In this document: positions 49,081 through 62,416 of the stretch, in pieces
How positions within the stretch are numbered: position 1 is the first letter of the stretch
Layout of the letters: every line of letters begins with the position of its first letter
DNA from: Verpa conica
Lineage: Eukaryota > Ascomycota > Pezizomycetes > Pezizales > Morchellaceae
Assembly (NCBI GenBank): GCA_033030425.1
Contig: JAUFSD010000012.1
Span: 124,001-188,000 of the forward strand
Direction: 5' to 3'
DNA: 64,000 nucleotides
The notes under the pieces: model-generated
The model's input: only the letters and a program-made list of their open reading frames with translations
Told to the model about the DNA's origin: nothing
Databases searched by the model: none
Position numbers and translations under genes: made by a program

Positions 49081-49107
49081 TCAGCAGCAGCAGCAGCAGC
49101 AGCAGCT
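49081..49107. repeat. CAG trinucleotide microsatellite
   Basis: Eight CAG units, followed by AGCTAGCT-type sequence. It is not in a coding frame that I can support. Confidence 0.85.
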
Positions 49108-52100
49108 AGCTGTTCCTTGTTTGCCGTGCCACTAGTTAGCTAGCTACATAGCTACCCCTTCAAAGCTCAACAGCCCCCCACACTTACCAGCATTGCAGTC
49201 AACAGATGGCCTAACGTCATTCCGGTCGTCCTTAAAATGTGCCAAGGAATCCTCATGATCCCCATTGAACCAAACACAAAAATTTAATTTTTTTGTTCCT
49301 GTCGACTCTCCCCGGAATCCCGAAAAAAACATAAAACAAAATAAAAAAACACTCACGTGCCGGATTTAGATTCGCCAACTATCAAGACTTGTGCCTTGTT
49401 TTTCTTCTGTCTCTCTTTTCTCCCCACGCTGTTGTGTTATACACTGCCTTATCATAGCCTTCCTCTTAACATAGCAACGACGACGATGTCGACTCGGGTT
49501 TCCGGGAAGGGGGGACTCCCTCGGATCTGCAGGCTAGAATCGGGAAAGTACATGGAAAGAAAAAAGAAAAGAAGGAAGGGCAGGTCACGGAGACTCTTTA
49601 AGATAAAAAGAAAAAGTAAACATTCCACGGAAACAAACATTTCTTCGTTCCAACTTCCTAATATGGTATCTTGACATCCTAAATTAACTGAGACCTTCCC
49701 GTACCAAGTAAAAATAAAAAAATAAAAAAGGGAAGATAAAAAAAAAAGCTGGTATATAAGCTAGGACCCATTTTTCTTTTTTGTTTCTCTGTCTCGTGAT
49801 TCTTCGCTTAAGCCTCATCCAAAACAATAAAAAAACAAAAAAAAGAACCCCGAGCCACAATACGGCTCATCCCATCCCACATGTTTGGATTCGAATGGTT
49901 TATCACTAGTTTCTTCCGATGCAAGGATGTTGGCACCTCCCCAGTTATCGCCAGGACCTGCCATCTTCAATTTATATTAGCTCCAGAGGAATGGGACTGG
50001 TAGGAGTAGCTTTCCGGATAGACTGATAACCCCCCCTTCTTCAATCTGCCTTATGGGAAAGTAACAGGAATCTCTCCCCCCATTGCCACGGTAAGCTCAA
50101 CTAAACAAGGGCGATCACCCCGTGGGGCAATTTACACTATTAACCAACTTATTACTTGACAAAACACGGCATATCTATAGTTTTTTTTCTTTCTTTAAAG
50201 GCTCTACTGTATATAGAAAGCGTGGGGGAAGATACGGGAAGATGGGGGGGTTAGGGGTTAGAAATAAAAAACGAAATGCCTCCTAATGTTCTTGTAAGCG
50301 TAATCAACCAACTAACTATATACGTACTTTTAAGGATACCCTTTACTAAAAAAACTAGTAAGCTTTCTAAAAAGAACCAAGACAGAGATCAGATCCAGAT
50401 CAAATAGTACGGACGGACGGACGGACCAACCCCCGTTCCGGCGGGATAATTTATATGTTTCGAAAGTCAACGCCCCAAGATCTTGTCTTTTTTTTTTTTT
50501 TTTTATTTCTACGCAGGTTGATCATAAAAAATGGTAGAGAAGAGGGGAATGGGGAATGGGGAATGGGAAAAAAAAAATGTGAGCCCGCCCGGGGTGATCT
50601 TGAAGCAGTTTTATTCCCAACTGAACTATTTTGATCTCGACGATGACCGTGCTGACTGAGATTCAGGGGTGGTGGTGAGAGAAGAAAACAAATTAGGGAG
50701 AGGGCCGTGCTTGCGTAGCTAGTGGTATAATAGTAGCGTTATGGACTGATTTTTTTTTGATTTTTTTGATTTTTTTGATTTTCCTCTCGGCCTACGGGTT
50801 CATGTACTCAACCTATATTTCGTAAGCATGATCTCTGAATCTCTACTTCAATACACAAAAAAAAAAAATTAATCGTGATGAGCAACAAACATATAATATA
50901 CAACAATTAACACGATACTATTTCAATTTGAAAAAAAAAAAACCTCTCTCTCTCGCGCGCACTCGAGTTGGAGAGAGAGAAAAAAGAAAAGAAAAGAAAG
51001 AAAAAACTCGGTATTACTTTTGTGTGATCCAATAATCATCCACTTTTTTAAAGGAAAAAAATAAATATCAAATCAAATCAACCATTTAATACTCGTCTCT
51101 AATATATGCGGGTACTCACACATCCTGCACGCCAAAAAAAAGGAAGGAAAAAAAATTATCGATTCCCGGTTGGTTCATGAATTAACTCGATAGTAGCACT
51201 AGTCGACCATGTGGACAAATCGTACCAACTATTTAAATTATTAATATTCAACTAACACCCCCCCTGTACCCCTGTTCAAGAGGAAGAGGGGTGGGAAGGA
51301 AAGTTCCCTCATCCCCCCCCCCCGATGAACACTGCGAGAATTAATGCTAAGGGAAATAGGTGTCCTCTTTTACGTACTGTACGTACTGTATTATACGGAT
51401 TACGCTAGACAAAATATAGATCAGCCGCTGAATTCCCCCCTCCCCCCCCTCTCTCTCCCCCGTTCACGATATCTCCTACATACATATCGAATAGCTACAT
51501 AGCTAAGCAACCACGGGGAAACCATCGGAACAACCGGCCGGAACAACATCTAGATTCACCAGTGGCGTTATATGTGTTTTATACTATCTGAAGGTGAATC
51601 TCGTCTTGGTTTTTTTTATTGAGGCATTTTCCTTTTTCTTTTTTTTCCCTTTCTCTGCTTCTTCTTCCTCTCATACCTTAATTTTTCATACCTTTGGTTC
51701 TTTGAGTGTTGCAGGAAATATACAACATTACTGACATGTGTATGTAGGTTTCTCTCTACACTAGGGAAGATAAAAGGTATCACGATGATCCCTCAGAGTC
51801 CCCACATCCTTGTGTAGCTATTCTTGCGTTTTAGAAACCATCAGGGGGGCCGGGGGGCTATGTGTGGGTCCTAGGAAGACACATCGACATCAAAGCGCTG
51901 CAGGATTTAAAGTCAGCTCTTCCAAGAATCATGTTCAAACGAGGTCTCGCTTCGATGGGGATAACCCCAGGAAAATCTGGGGAAGACCTTGGTTTTTTTT
52001 TTTTTTTTCGGTATTCGGGTTAATTGGATGGGTGCATCTCCCGTCAATACAAAAGAAATAAAAAATAAAATAAAAGAAGTGGGGGGTATTTTTTATATAA

Positions 52101-55100
52101 TGGATCTGTGCACTGGAGGCAGGGAGGAGGATGGGGGAGTGGTTATCATTTCACGCGGAGGAATACTCGCCAGGATCGTGAGTACAACATATCTACAAGC
52201 TACTACCCTACAGCTTCATGGGGGCGTTATTTTTGCGAAGGCGTACTAAATTAGTTGGATCTCGGTAAAACGGGTAGAAACGAGTAGACAACTTTTTTTT
52301 CTGCACATCTCGAAGAGCATACATATATGCTGTTTCAGTATCTACCTGGGGAGGGGGGAGGGGGGGGGGATCGAGGGCCAATCCTGATACGATATGCGAT
52401 CTCCACAGTTCTACATCTTGTCTTGCTCCGGCTCTAGGTTCCTTCTACGTCTTCAAATTCAATCGGTTCATAACAATGCTCTCGTTTGTGGCGCGTTAGA
52501 TCACCGCTTAGATACGGTGAGGAATCTGGGGAGGGGGGGTGTTTTTGCCTATTTTTGTTGAGCGTTGGGCGTGGGGGGCAGAGATCGAAATAAGTCTTTC
52601 GTTTTGAACGACATCTCCTTATTTGGTCTGGTGCAGCTGGAGACTTTGGTGACAACAGACTTGGTCTACGCTACAGATCCTTTTGCAGTGTTTACCCGAT
52701 GCCTCCTATGGCCGTGGGGAAACAAGGAAACAATGAGAGAATATTCAAGAATATTCAATGATCAAGTATCAAGATTCAATTCCGGTATTCCGGGCCTCAA
52801 GAACATGCTCTGACATTACACCCACTATAGCTACTAGCGCTTCGAAACAAATAGAAACTTATCAATTGGCCATACAGCTTTACAATTACAACACAGAAAG
52901 TTCTGGAATGGTCTCATTTCACTCATCTGGAGACCAGTCTTGTGCATTTCCTGCACCCCGAGGCCGAACAGCGCATGAGCTGATCCTACACTCAGTCTGT
53001 ACATACCTACAGTTTTGAGGATTACAGTACAGTACGGTAACTGTCGGCAACCAAGCGTTCAAGATTTTGCCACTTCTCCACATTCTTCTCAACCTCGGCA
53101 GCCAACCTCGGACTTTGCCCTACAGAATCAGAAGATCCCTTAAGGGGGGCCACTGGTAGTTCTAGCAGGTGTACATGTCCGCAGTCTTAAGGGGTCACCG
53201 GGGACGGATCCTCTCTAGCGAGTTCTTGCCTTATCTTACCTTGCATGAGCCTCTATCGCGATAACGTGGCTGAGGGTTGAAATAGCCGGTCACCTATCCT
53301 GATTAGGTCACGATATCATAGGGACTTGACGTTAATTTTCGCAGCCTTGGCGCCCAGACCAGCATCTGATCGCGCAACCAGTTATAACAGCCTCGTAGTA
53401 ATTCCTCTACGCGCATAAAAAGACTTCTAAGTACGTCTTTGGGGGCGATGTGGGTTGCGATCGGCATTTGGTAATTCGGAAGAAGCTGGGAAGCTTTGGC
53501 GGTAAACTAATGCACCACCCCAAGACTGTGTGCTCAGACCCTGCATACCCCAAAAGCCTTATGCAGGATTTTGTTATACGTGTCCAGCTACGTTCGATAC
53601 GGTTTCTTTATGAGAAGTTTCATTTATTCTACTATAGGTGGGCCATTGTATGTTGGCCGTTAGAAATAGGGCCATGAGACGTCACGGTTGGAGAATGGCC
53701 TCTGACTGAATTCCTCTTTTTTTTTTTCAGCTTCTTTTTTGACGTCTATACATCCTCTTTAACGGTTGTTGTTTTTGAAGGCATATGCATCAGGAGAAAG
53801 AGCTATAAGGATATCATGTAGCCTCTTTACCAATGATCCATATCATAACACCAATCATAAGACATCACTCGGTGAAAGCGACTGACACATTGCTCAATAG
53901 CCCCCAAGGAAAGTGACAACAATGTTATGATAGCCCTGAGTAACCAACAAGAGGGTCGACCCCCCCGATAAAGAAGTCTCTGCTGTTCATCTCTGTATCA
54001 GGGGTACGTTAGCTATGAACTGTACTCGCAATATCGGTATCGTTTTCTTACAACTGGAAGATTCCAATGCCTTGCATGATAGGGAAACACACTCCAGGCC
54101 ACTTGTTTCTTGACTGTATAGTTCCTAAAGTTATGAAAATTCACCAAGAGGATCTTTTATTGATAGGGTGAACAGAACCTGGAAGCGATAGAGCTTCTGA
54201 GTGTTAATTCTCTAAAATAAAACCGTGACCCCTCGCTAGTGACACGACATCCCACCGTATTCCCAACTCAGCTTAGTTCCACCACAGTGTCGACCCCCCA
54301 CGAACCCCTCGACGCCCGCATTTCGGACAACAAATGAAAACTCTGTGACCTTTGTGACGTGCATTATATATATATATATAAAAATGGGGGATTTTTTTTT
54401 CTTTCGAGAAACAATCGCGCTTCCAACCCCGGTTACGGATCTAAAAAATTGACAAATAACCTCGGTATCACAGCAGCTGTTGCATTCGTCTGAGATTATA
54501 AATCTGCTCCGTTTATTAGTATTATATACGTCTACTGCTAGCTATCCCCTGGGTGGGTGTATATACGTATGCAGTAGTAAATCTCTCCGCCCCCCACACA
54601 CATGATATCCCCATAGTAATTAGGAGGGTGTGTGTGAAGAGTACACCTTTACGGATATGTGCAGACGCTCATCACCCAGAACCGTCTCCCCTTTTCTCTC
54701 CCATATATACTCTCAGGTGTCAAATGACTCCCCCCCCAAAAAAAAATCCCATGTGCAAAACAGACAACATTATCGAATAAACACAGAAGCTCGATCTTAC
54801 AACAAAAACCCCGATCATCAATATCCCCCCCCCACTCATGAGCTCTAAAGGCACACATTATTCTTTCAAGAAACTTAAATAGCGAGTGCTTACTCATGAC
54901 GCACTACGGTTACCCCCCACTCTTTAAGCGCACCGCACAACTCCCCGTACTAGATGTTTGCATACATCTAGAAGCATTACACCCAATACATATTCTTTTC
55001 TGCAAAAAAAAAACAATCCCCCCCCCACTCGCCCATCATGCTCATCGCTCACGTGTTTACTAACCCCCCACACACCTCTGCACACCTCCTGTATTATAAA

Positions 55101-55268
55101 GAATCAAATCAATTAATCTACACACCTCCCCTTTGTCAAAAAAAGTTAGGGATGAACGCGTCAAAGATAATTTAGTTCTTACAAGTATTTTTTTTTTTTG
55201 TGGCATGTTTATCTCTCCCCCCTCCCTTTCTCGATCATCACGCATTTTAATTGCTGCGGTAGTAATAT

Positions 55269-55287
55269 CCTCCTCCTCCTCCTCCTC
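55269..55287. repeat. CCT trinucleotide microsatellite
   Basis: Six CCT units in intergenic DNA, on the left side of the spacer before the myosin gene. Confidence 0.8.
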
Positions 55288-56219
55288 CACACTCTTGCCA
55301 GCCTAATTATATGAGTAATAGTATAATAATCTCTGGAATAAAGGCGGAGTAGACCCAAATAATTTACTAGTGGGCATAATATTAATTATACGTAACCGTA
55401 TATATAGATTTTTTAAGAGGGGGGGGAGTAATAAGGAGGATCACGCGTGGAAGCTTTGGGAGTTATTAAAGTAACACCTCTAAAATTGGTGACATGTGGC
55501 TGAAGTAGTGCATAGAATATAATACGTATACGAATAATTGCACTTAAACATAAATAACCCGCCTAGGGGATAACAAAAGGTACTGGATGAAGGGCTGTAA
55601 TTGCACTTTGGGGGAAAGGCTGGATAGAAACAATTTCGATACCGAATGCTTATCCATGACGCGCAAATCGGCTCAAGGCTAGAGGCATTAATCTAGTACA
55701 AATCTTCCCCGGATATATATATATATTGCTAGCACCCCCACTCACTACCTGCTTCACCCCTCACTTTCCATCTCACGCCGTGACCTATCACGCCCTCCAC
55801 TCACTCTTTTACCCCACATGGGCATCCTAGCTCTTTAGAGAGAAAGATAAATATGATATAACGAAACTAAGGAAAAGCTGCCAAGTAGAAAGGCTCCTAA
55901 TACTCGCTTACGAGCATCAGGTACACAAAGCATCCTCACTACAATACTAGCCTACTGCTTCTACCTCCATACGTATCCACCAGCTGGTTTCCATGGCATA
56001 CTCAATCATCTCAAGCAATTCTATATCGACACAAATAGAGAAAGAAGACACTACGGGGGAAACACCGAGGTTCATCACTTTTCTCTAAAGGACAAAGAAA
56101 AAGAAACACTAGTAAAAAGTAAAAATAAAACAGTGCTCAAGAAATCCACTTTACTATTACCACTTTGTCTGCCGCCTAAACCAAACCAGAAAGGTCAGAA
56201 CCAGTCTACCATCTACCAT

Positions 56220-59200
56220 CTACCAATCGTCTTCTTCTTCTTTCTTCCCTCTCATTGCCTGTTGTCTATCCATCAACTAAATCACACTAGCGTTAGCAAG
56301 AGTCTCATAGTAATAAGTATGGGGAAACCCACAGCCTGTGCTAAACCCCCCGCAAAACTTGTCGTAGAACTTCCAGCTCCACTGCTTCCGCTAGCCGTAC
56401 TCTCTGTTAAACTTGCTCTTGCACTATCGGTACTTGCCGCGGCGGGCGCCGGCTTCCTCCCAACATTCGGTCTTTTCGCTGGTGCAGGCGGCGGTGGTTT
56501 CTTTCCAGCAGGTCTAGAAGCAGGTGGTACAGGGCTCGTACCATTCCTTCCTCCTCCCGTACCATTTACCGGGGGCGGAGGTGGAGGAACCGCTCTGTTG
56601 GCGACTTGTGGTCTAAGGGGCTCCTCTTTAAGGTATGTGGCTGGCGCCCAGCCTTGTTCATCACCAGTCATTCTCTTAACAAGCCACCAACCTTCATCAC
56701 CCTTTGAGACGATGATAACGACATCATCCTTGGCGAGGGATAACTCGCGGGCGGATTGCCCTTGGAAGTCGTACATCGCCTTGCATGTCGGTTCTGCTGG
56801 TGCTGGGGGGTGAGCTGGGGGAGGGGGTGGCGGCGGCCCGCGAATGGAATTAGTGGATGGTTGTCGGCCATGGCTGATTGCAGAGGCAATTGCTGCAGCA
56901 GTATGAGATGCTGGTTGCGTATGAGGTATCTGTTGCGTATGAGGTGTCTGTTGCGGGATGGGACTGATTGCGGGCTGTGAATTGGCAGGCTTTTGTTGCG
57001 GCCTTGGTACTGACCTTCCTGCGTGGGCGCCTGTCTTTGGCCCACCAGGTTTCAGGAGCCTACCAGTGGTAATCGGTTTTGCTGCGACGGGTTTTCCCTT
57101 TGGTGTAGGCCTTGAAATGCTACTTGGTGGCTCTCCAGGCCCGACGTGGATGGTACTGCTCTTGTACATATCCCCCCGCTGGACGGTAGGATCTTTGACT
57201 GTCTTGACAACCGCCAACTTGCCCGGCTTTTTTGAATATTCTATCGTCGGTCCAATCCGTACATCAACACCACCTGGCATAGCAGTACGGAGGTGCGTTA
57301 CCAACTCCGTCTTAAAGATACAAGAAATAAGTGGATCAGGTTCTTGTGGCGACCCAACACCGAGTGAGAACCAGTCATCACATAGGTTAGACAAGCCAAC
57401 AAATTTGATGGAGCTTAGAATAATTGTCCTTTCTGCCGAAATTGATAGCTGACCATTGACCATTGCCTGAACGATTATGTAAATAGCCCTATTCGTCTTT
57501 TAAAGAAGCAACGTCAGTAATAAAAAAATATTTATGAGACCCTACGGACTTACCATGACAATTATCCTTGGGCTTGGTTTACTACTCCTCCCTAGTTTCG
57601 ACACTAGCAGCTCGCCTCTGCAGCTAAACAAGATGTTCTCATTCTGATTGATGCCCACAGAATTTCTGATCATTTCTCCCGATCCACCCTTATTACCAAT
57701 ACCTAGGTAATCGCCCATAAATCGCCTGCTCCCTAATAAACTCATTCTCCTCCTCTCCTTCCGTCCTGCAAGTATCCTATGCCCTTCATCTCGGACCTTT
57801 AGGAATGCCTCTCCACCTCTCTTTTTCCTCCAAGCCCTTTGAATCCTCGTTGCGCATTCCGCCCTGTACCGGAGGTAATTCCTCCATGCTCGCTGGATCC
57901 TAATGGCCATGTTGTGCCAGTACCGATCCCTCATAGTCTCTAGGGCGAACAAAGTCTCAGGGGTCTTAATGAATGCCTTTGTCACACCCATTTGGTATTC
58001 CTCTTTCGGAATAGATGTATCCTTGAGAATCTGGATCGTACCGGTCCGAGCATCCCCGGTCCAAGTGTAGTCACCAGCATAAGAGGTTTTGGGAGACAAG
58101 AGGTAGAACCGCTCAACGAACTTTTCAAATGTCTGCCTGTAAGCAAAACCCGCTCGTCGAATACGGACGTTCTCTTGCAGACCCAGGTATTTGACTTGAT
58201 GCAACACCGCTGGAGTATCGTATTCCTTGGGACTCTTGTTCTGATTCGGTTTGATCGTTCTAATATAACTAGGCTGAGATTTCATTAATGTTGTCACAAG
58301 ATCGTTTGCGGACGCTTTAATCTTGTCGCTAGCCGTTGGAGGTCGTCTTTTCGAGTCCCTGTCGATCTGATCCGGGAATAATGTCCTCAAGAAGCCATTG
58401 CTGCTCTGTCCTACGAGGTCTAAAAGATCTTTCAATAACTGGTCCTTGTTCTTATCAGTCATTCCGGCAACAGTGTACATGACATCTCCTGCGTAATGCT
58501 TGATCAAAAACTGTCCTTGGCGGTTCTCGAAATGAGCGTTCGAGGACAACATGTTGAGCCTTTGAACAAAGGTCCCATCAGCAGCTCCGGAATCAGCATG
58601 CGCGGTCGCGCAGGCATCGTTCAGTGCAGCAAACACTCCTGGTGGTCGCTTCTCTTCAATCAAGTCGCACACAATCTTGTTATCGAAGTATTTAATTGGG
58701 GTCCATGTAATTTGCTCCCTAGCGTACTCCTCCTGCTCCGTTCGCAAGGTGAGCTGGATGAAGATCTGTTGCAACTTCTCGTTGACGTAGTTGATACAAA
58801 TCTGCTCGAAAGAATTGTTCTCGAAAATCTCGAATCCGTAGATATCAAGAATTCCAATTGTGTGGGCAACGGATCCTCGGGTCCTCATCGAGAGATTGAC
58901 ACGGTCTACAATCCACTCGAATAAGTTATTGTAGATAGCCTTCCCGAGAGCATCTCGCACAGCTGTCGCTTGAGTCACATTGAGAGGCACCTCATAAACT
59001 GATCCTCTTCTCCCACCCCTGCCTGTTTCCACCATCCTGATTGTTAGTGCTTTATGTACGGCTGGACCATCAACTTCCAGCAAGTAGGCAACAAAATCCG
59101 TAACGCTCGAATCCGAAATTGCCCCGTTTCCTTGTTCGTCCTCAACGAACTGAATATTGCCTAGCCATAAAATCACCGACAACATGCGGAAGATGTTATC

Positions 59201-60338
59201 TTGCTCTTCTTGCGAAAGACCAATTATTCGCATAGCGTTCATGGTGTCTGCGAACTCGGCAGTGTCATCAATTCCATCAACATCAAGACATCTCGATTTT
59301 GAGGTGTAGAGATAAGTATCGGGGGTCTGAATTCCGAATGTTTCTAATCCCAGAAATGCCAAATCAGCCCTGTTTTCACTTTTTTTACTCTCAAATAAAT
59401 CAAGTCAAACAAACCTCTATATGCCTGAGGCGCCGCCTTTGTGTACTGGTAAAAAATATGGAAATTCCTCTCATCTTTAATTTGGCCAACCACTCGGTTT
59501 TTTTCTAACAAGTAGTTTGTGATGTTCGCTCCCACTGGCTCTCCTTGGTCGTTGAATTGAATCTCCAAATATTTCCCGTGTCTACTAGAATTGTTATTCC
59601 GTAGAGTCTTGGCACACCCGAAAGATTCTAAAAGCGGATTGGTAGCTAAAACCATATCCTTAATCTCCTGGATAGTAGTTGAAGATGTTGAAGATGCTGC
59701 AGCAATGTATTGCATTATTCGCTTCGCCGCTTCGGTCTTACCGGCGCCGGATTCGCCGGAGATAATAATACATTGACTCTCCTTGTAGCCATTCATGTTG
59801 TAGTACGCGCTCTCCGCAACAGCAAACACATGCGGCGGTACCTCCAGTCTATTCTTCCCCCGATAGCTCGCAAGCACCTCATCGGTATAGATTCCGAGGT
59901 CTCGGAAAGGATTGACTGAGATGAGCACATGGCCGATATAAGTCTAGCCGTACATCTCGTACTGTCAGCAATACTCTAGCGGATTGAACCCCTAGTTCAT
60001 TCCCTTGCTGCGAAAAAAAGAAAAAGAAAAAGGAGCCAACTGACGTAGATCTCATGATTCTCAAATCTTTTCTTCAAATTCTCATTTATAGCTTCGTTTG
60101 ATATCTTTGATATGAGGGTAAGATCCGTAACTCCAACTTCCTTCTTCTTGTGGGTTTCGAAAACGGCCTTTTTGACCTTTTGTTGCCCACCGGAGGAGCC
60201 GGAAGGGTCAGCATCCTTATTCTTGGCCTTGCGGCCTGCGCGTTTGGTTACGGCCTACATGAGAAGATATTTTTTAGCCTACTCACGAGCTTCTCCGGTG
60301 CATGGAGAGGTTTATAGGAGTGTTGGTATGCATACCAT
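56220..60338 (-). CDS. myoA: Class I myosin (MyoA/Myo3-Myo5 type)
   Basis: Proposed exons 60338-60336, 60254-60045, 59943-59415, 59343-57554, 57496-56333 and 56258-56220 give 1244 aa, the usual length for fungal myosin I. In order: basic N-terminus ([12 protein letters not shown]), motor domain with P-loop GESGAGKT at 134-141, the TEDS-rule site Ser362 in [11 protein letters not shown], relay region [15 protein letters not shown], two IQ motifs near 720-755 ([25 protein letters not shown]), TH1 membrane-binding tail ([11 protein letters not shown]...), Pro/Gln-rich TH2, an SH3 domain at about 1081-1140 and the acidic end EEEDDW that binds Arp2/3. It drives actin at endocytic sites and hyphal tips. 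The start is an ATG split off as its own exon before a GTATGC donor; the 39-nt last exon restores the acidic tail, which the unspliced frame loses. Confidence 0.93.
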
Positions 60339-61345
60339 CAATCAGGGGGGGAAGAGCGGGGGGTTATATGAGGGGTTAAGCTCGCGGACTTGAAGCTAGA
60401 TAATAATGAAACACACAGAATCCAGGTGAAAGGATTCTCAGGGGAAAGGACCGAGAAGATACTGGAGATAAAGACTCTCGTGGGTAGGTAGAATATGGAT
60501 TTGTAGTCGTGATGGCGGTGTCTCCGGGGGTGGAGGCCGGACGGTGTCGGATAAGGTTACGTACTTGGGACCAATTCTAAGCTTCCCTGACTCAGCAGGT
60601 GCCAAGACATTTACCCAGCCTCAACCAACGCGTAAGATAGGGACGATGAGGACGATGACGACGGGAGAAAAGGCCTCGTTGACGGTGAAAAGAGCTCAGG
60701 GACGCGTATCTAGGGAAATTAAATTCCCCTCTTTGATTGGCTTGTATCCTCAGGCTGTATAAGCTCATCCACGTCCTACGATTGACCACAGGTCTATTGA
60801 AGATGCAGCACACAAACATATTACTCTTATACAATATTTGCTCCAGAGGGATCGATAATCATCCCAAAGCCAGTGGAAGGTGCCAAGTCCGTACACGCAT
60901 GTCAAATTCCAACTGGCAGTTGACAGTTCGCCTTGGCGATCATAAAGATTACGGTGACAATTAGCTTTTTGAAACCCTCCGTTACCCATGCCATCCAGTA
61001 TCCCAGTGGGGTACACGCCGATAAACGTGGCGCTAGCAATAAGCATAGATTCTGGTTGCTGTGATCACGCCCACATTTTGATAACTATTATGAGAACACG
61101 GCCTCTCGTAAGACTTCACAAGATGCCACCCGATAAAGTTACCAAAGACGTCTATTCGACTTCAATAGCTAGATTCGCATTACTTTTAAAGACAAACGTT
61201 GACGTCACGACCGACACTAGTGATTGGCACCTCTTGTAACTGTATAAGTAGAGGCTCTCCTCTGCTTATCCTTCCTTCTTTCTCTCTTAAGTTTTATATT
61301 ATATTAAAAGCAATCAATAATCTTTTTAACAATTAATACTAGAAT

Positions 61346-61423
61346 AAGATTACATGGGCGGCCTTTACACTCTACCAATCAATATAGCATCTACCATAAA
61401 CATCAAACTGTTAATTTCAAGTA
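61346..61423. repeat. Left copy of direct repeat flanking the MITE
   Basis: Begins AAGATTACATGGGCGGCC and ends TTAATTTCAAG(T). It matches 61877-61976 apart from transition-type changes and about 26 extra bases in the right copy. The pair surrounds the inverted-repeat element exactly. Confidence 0.65.
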
Positions 61424-61876
61424 GTGTGGTCCACGAGGCCGCTCGAGGCGAGGTATGTGAGGTGGTCTCGAGGTGCCTCGGCTTTGTAAGCCTCTAGCTT
61501 TGGCTCGCCTTGGGTATTAGGAGTTAGGCCTCAAGGTACCTTGAGGAGCCTTGAGGCATAGAACTATTTTTAGTAATAATTTAAGAGCTATTAAATACTC
61601 CAATACAAAGTATCTTAGTGTAGTTCCCTGCTGCTACCTACTACCCTATTACCTATTTTATGGCCTTCAAGTCAAGCTCACTAATAGTGGATGATGAATT
61701 ATGGTGGGAATGACCAAGGTGACCTATTTTACTCCTACTAGAGTCTGTGATCTTTTATTTAATTTATTATTGTCTACCTCGAGGTACCTCGACCTCGTAG
61801 CCCCCCGACCTTGCCCCTCCTCGAGGCCGATACCTCAAGGCGAGGCCTGAGGCGCCTCGGCCTCGTGGACCACACT
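61424..61876. mobile_element. MITE with 20-bp terminal inverted repeats
   Basis: The ends are inverted copies of TAGTGTGGTCCACGAGGCCG. The outer 150 bases on each side are rich in GAGG/CCTC motifs that pair with each other, and the middle is AT-rich. About 453 bp with no open frame, so a non-autonomous DNA element. A short AAG borders both ends, and each side then continues into a copy of the same 75-100-bp direct repeat. Confidence 0.75.
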
Positions 61877-61976
61877 AAAGATTACATGAGCGGCCTATTA
61901 CGGTGGAAAGCCAACTAACTACACTCTACCAATTAATATAGCATCTACTATAAGACGTCAAACTATTAATTTCAGG
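61877..61976. repeat. Right copy of direct repeat flanking the MITE
   Basis: Begins AAGATTACATGAGCGGCC, has an extra segment around 61899-61922, and ends TTAATTTCAGGTG. Differences from the left copy are mainly C/T and G/A changes. Confidence 0.65.
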
Positions 61977-62416
61977 TGATACTAAGTTGCTCTTAGAAAG
62001 TTTGTACTTCACATCCAGACCTTACTGAAAATTGGTGATTACGATAGACTCTAGGTGCTATTATGCTATGGCACTAAATAAAGGCTGTATGGGGATATTC
62101 TATAAGTAAGAATACCTACATGTAGCTATTATTGTTTATAATTTCAGTGGCTTTATATACGATGCGCAATAAAGGACAATCAAGACTCTGGAGTAAAATC
62201 GTTATTCATTTCATAATTCAATAGAAAAACTAACTAACTAAATAGCAGCCCTTCCTTATTCCCATACCCACCACATATTAAAAAAATGAAAAGTAGAGCC
62301 TACATAAGCTCAGAGAACCAGAAGAAGAAGAGAAAAAAACCAAACTCTCTCCCTTCAAACCACAAATCCACCAATATTAGGTCCCGACCTATATCAGAGA
62401 CGCCAAAATATGTATA

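Larger units (their letters stand above)
46053..56219. other. 10-kb gene desert with simple repeats
   Basis: No convincing gene. The first 0.9 kb is the likely promoter/5' UTR of the DapA-family gene and has a purine-rich GAGAGG repeat at 46535-46603. Further items are a pyrimidine tract at 47104-47252, a CAG run at 49081-49107, GGAC repeats at 50411-50426, a T6-7GA repeat near 50751-50780 and many homopolymer runs. Short frames (46103-46543, 47720-48055, 49357-49674) lack motifs. Confidence 0.55.
60339..62416. other. Intergenic region with a MITE between direct repeats
   Basis: About 2 kb: the promoter of the myosin gene, a gene-free stretch with a TATA-like TATAAGTAGAGGC at about 61244, the element at 61424-61876 with its flanking repeats, and the 3' flank of the gene ending at 62417. 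No coding frame is supported. Confidence 0.5.

Noticed and set aside
61180..61330. Possible solo LTR (TATAAGTAGAGGC, C/T-rich stretch, ending in ACA)
   Set aside because: I could not find a matching TG start or a 5-bp target duplication, nor a second copy in the window.
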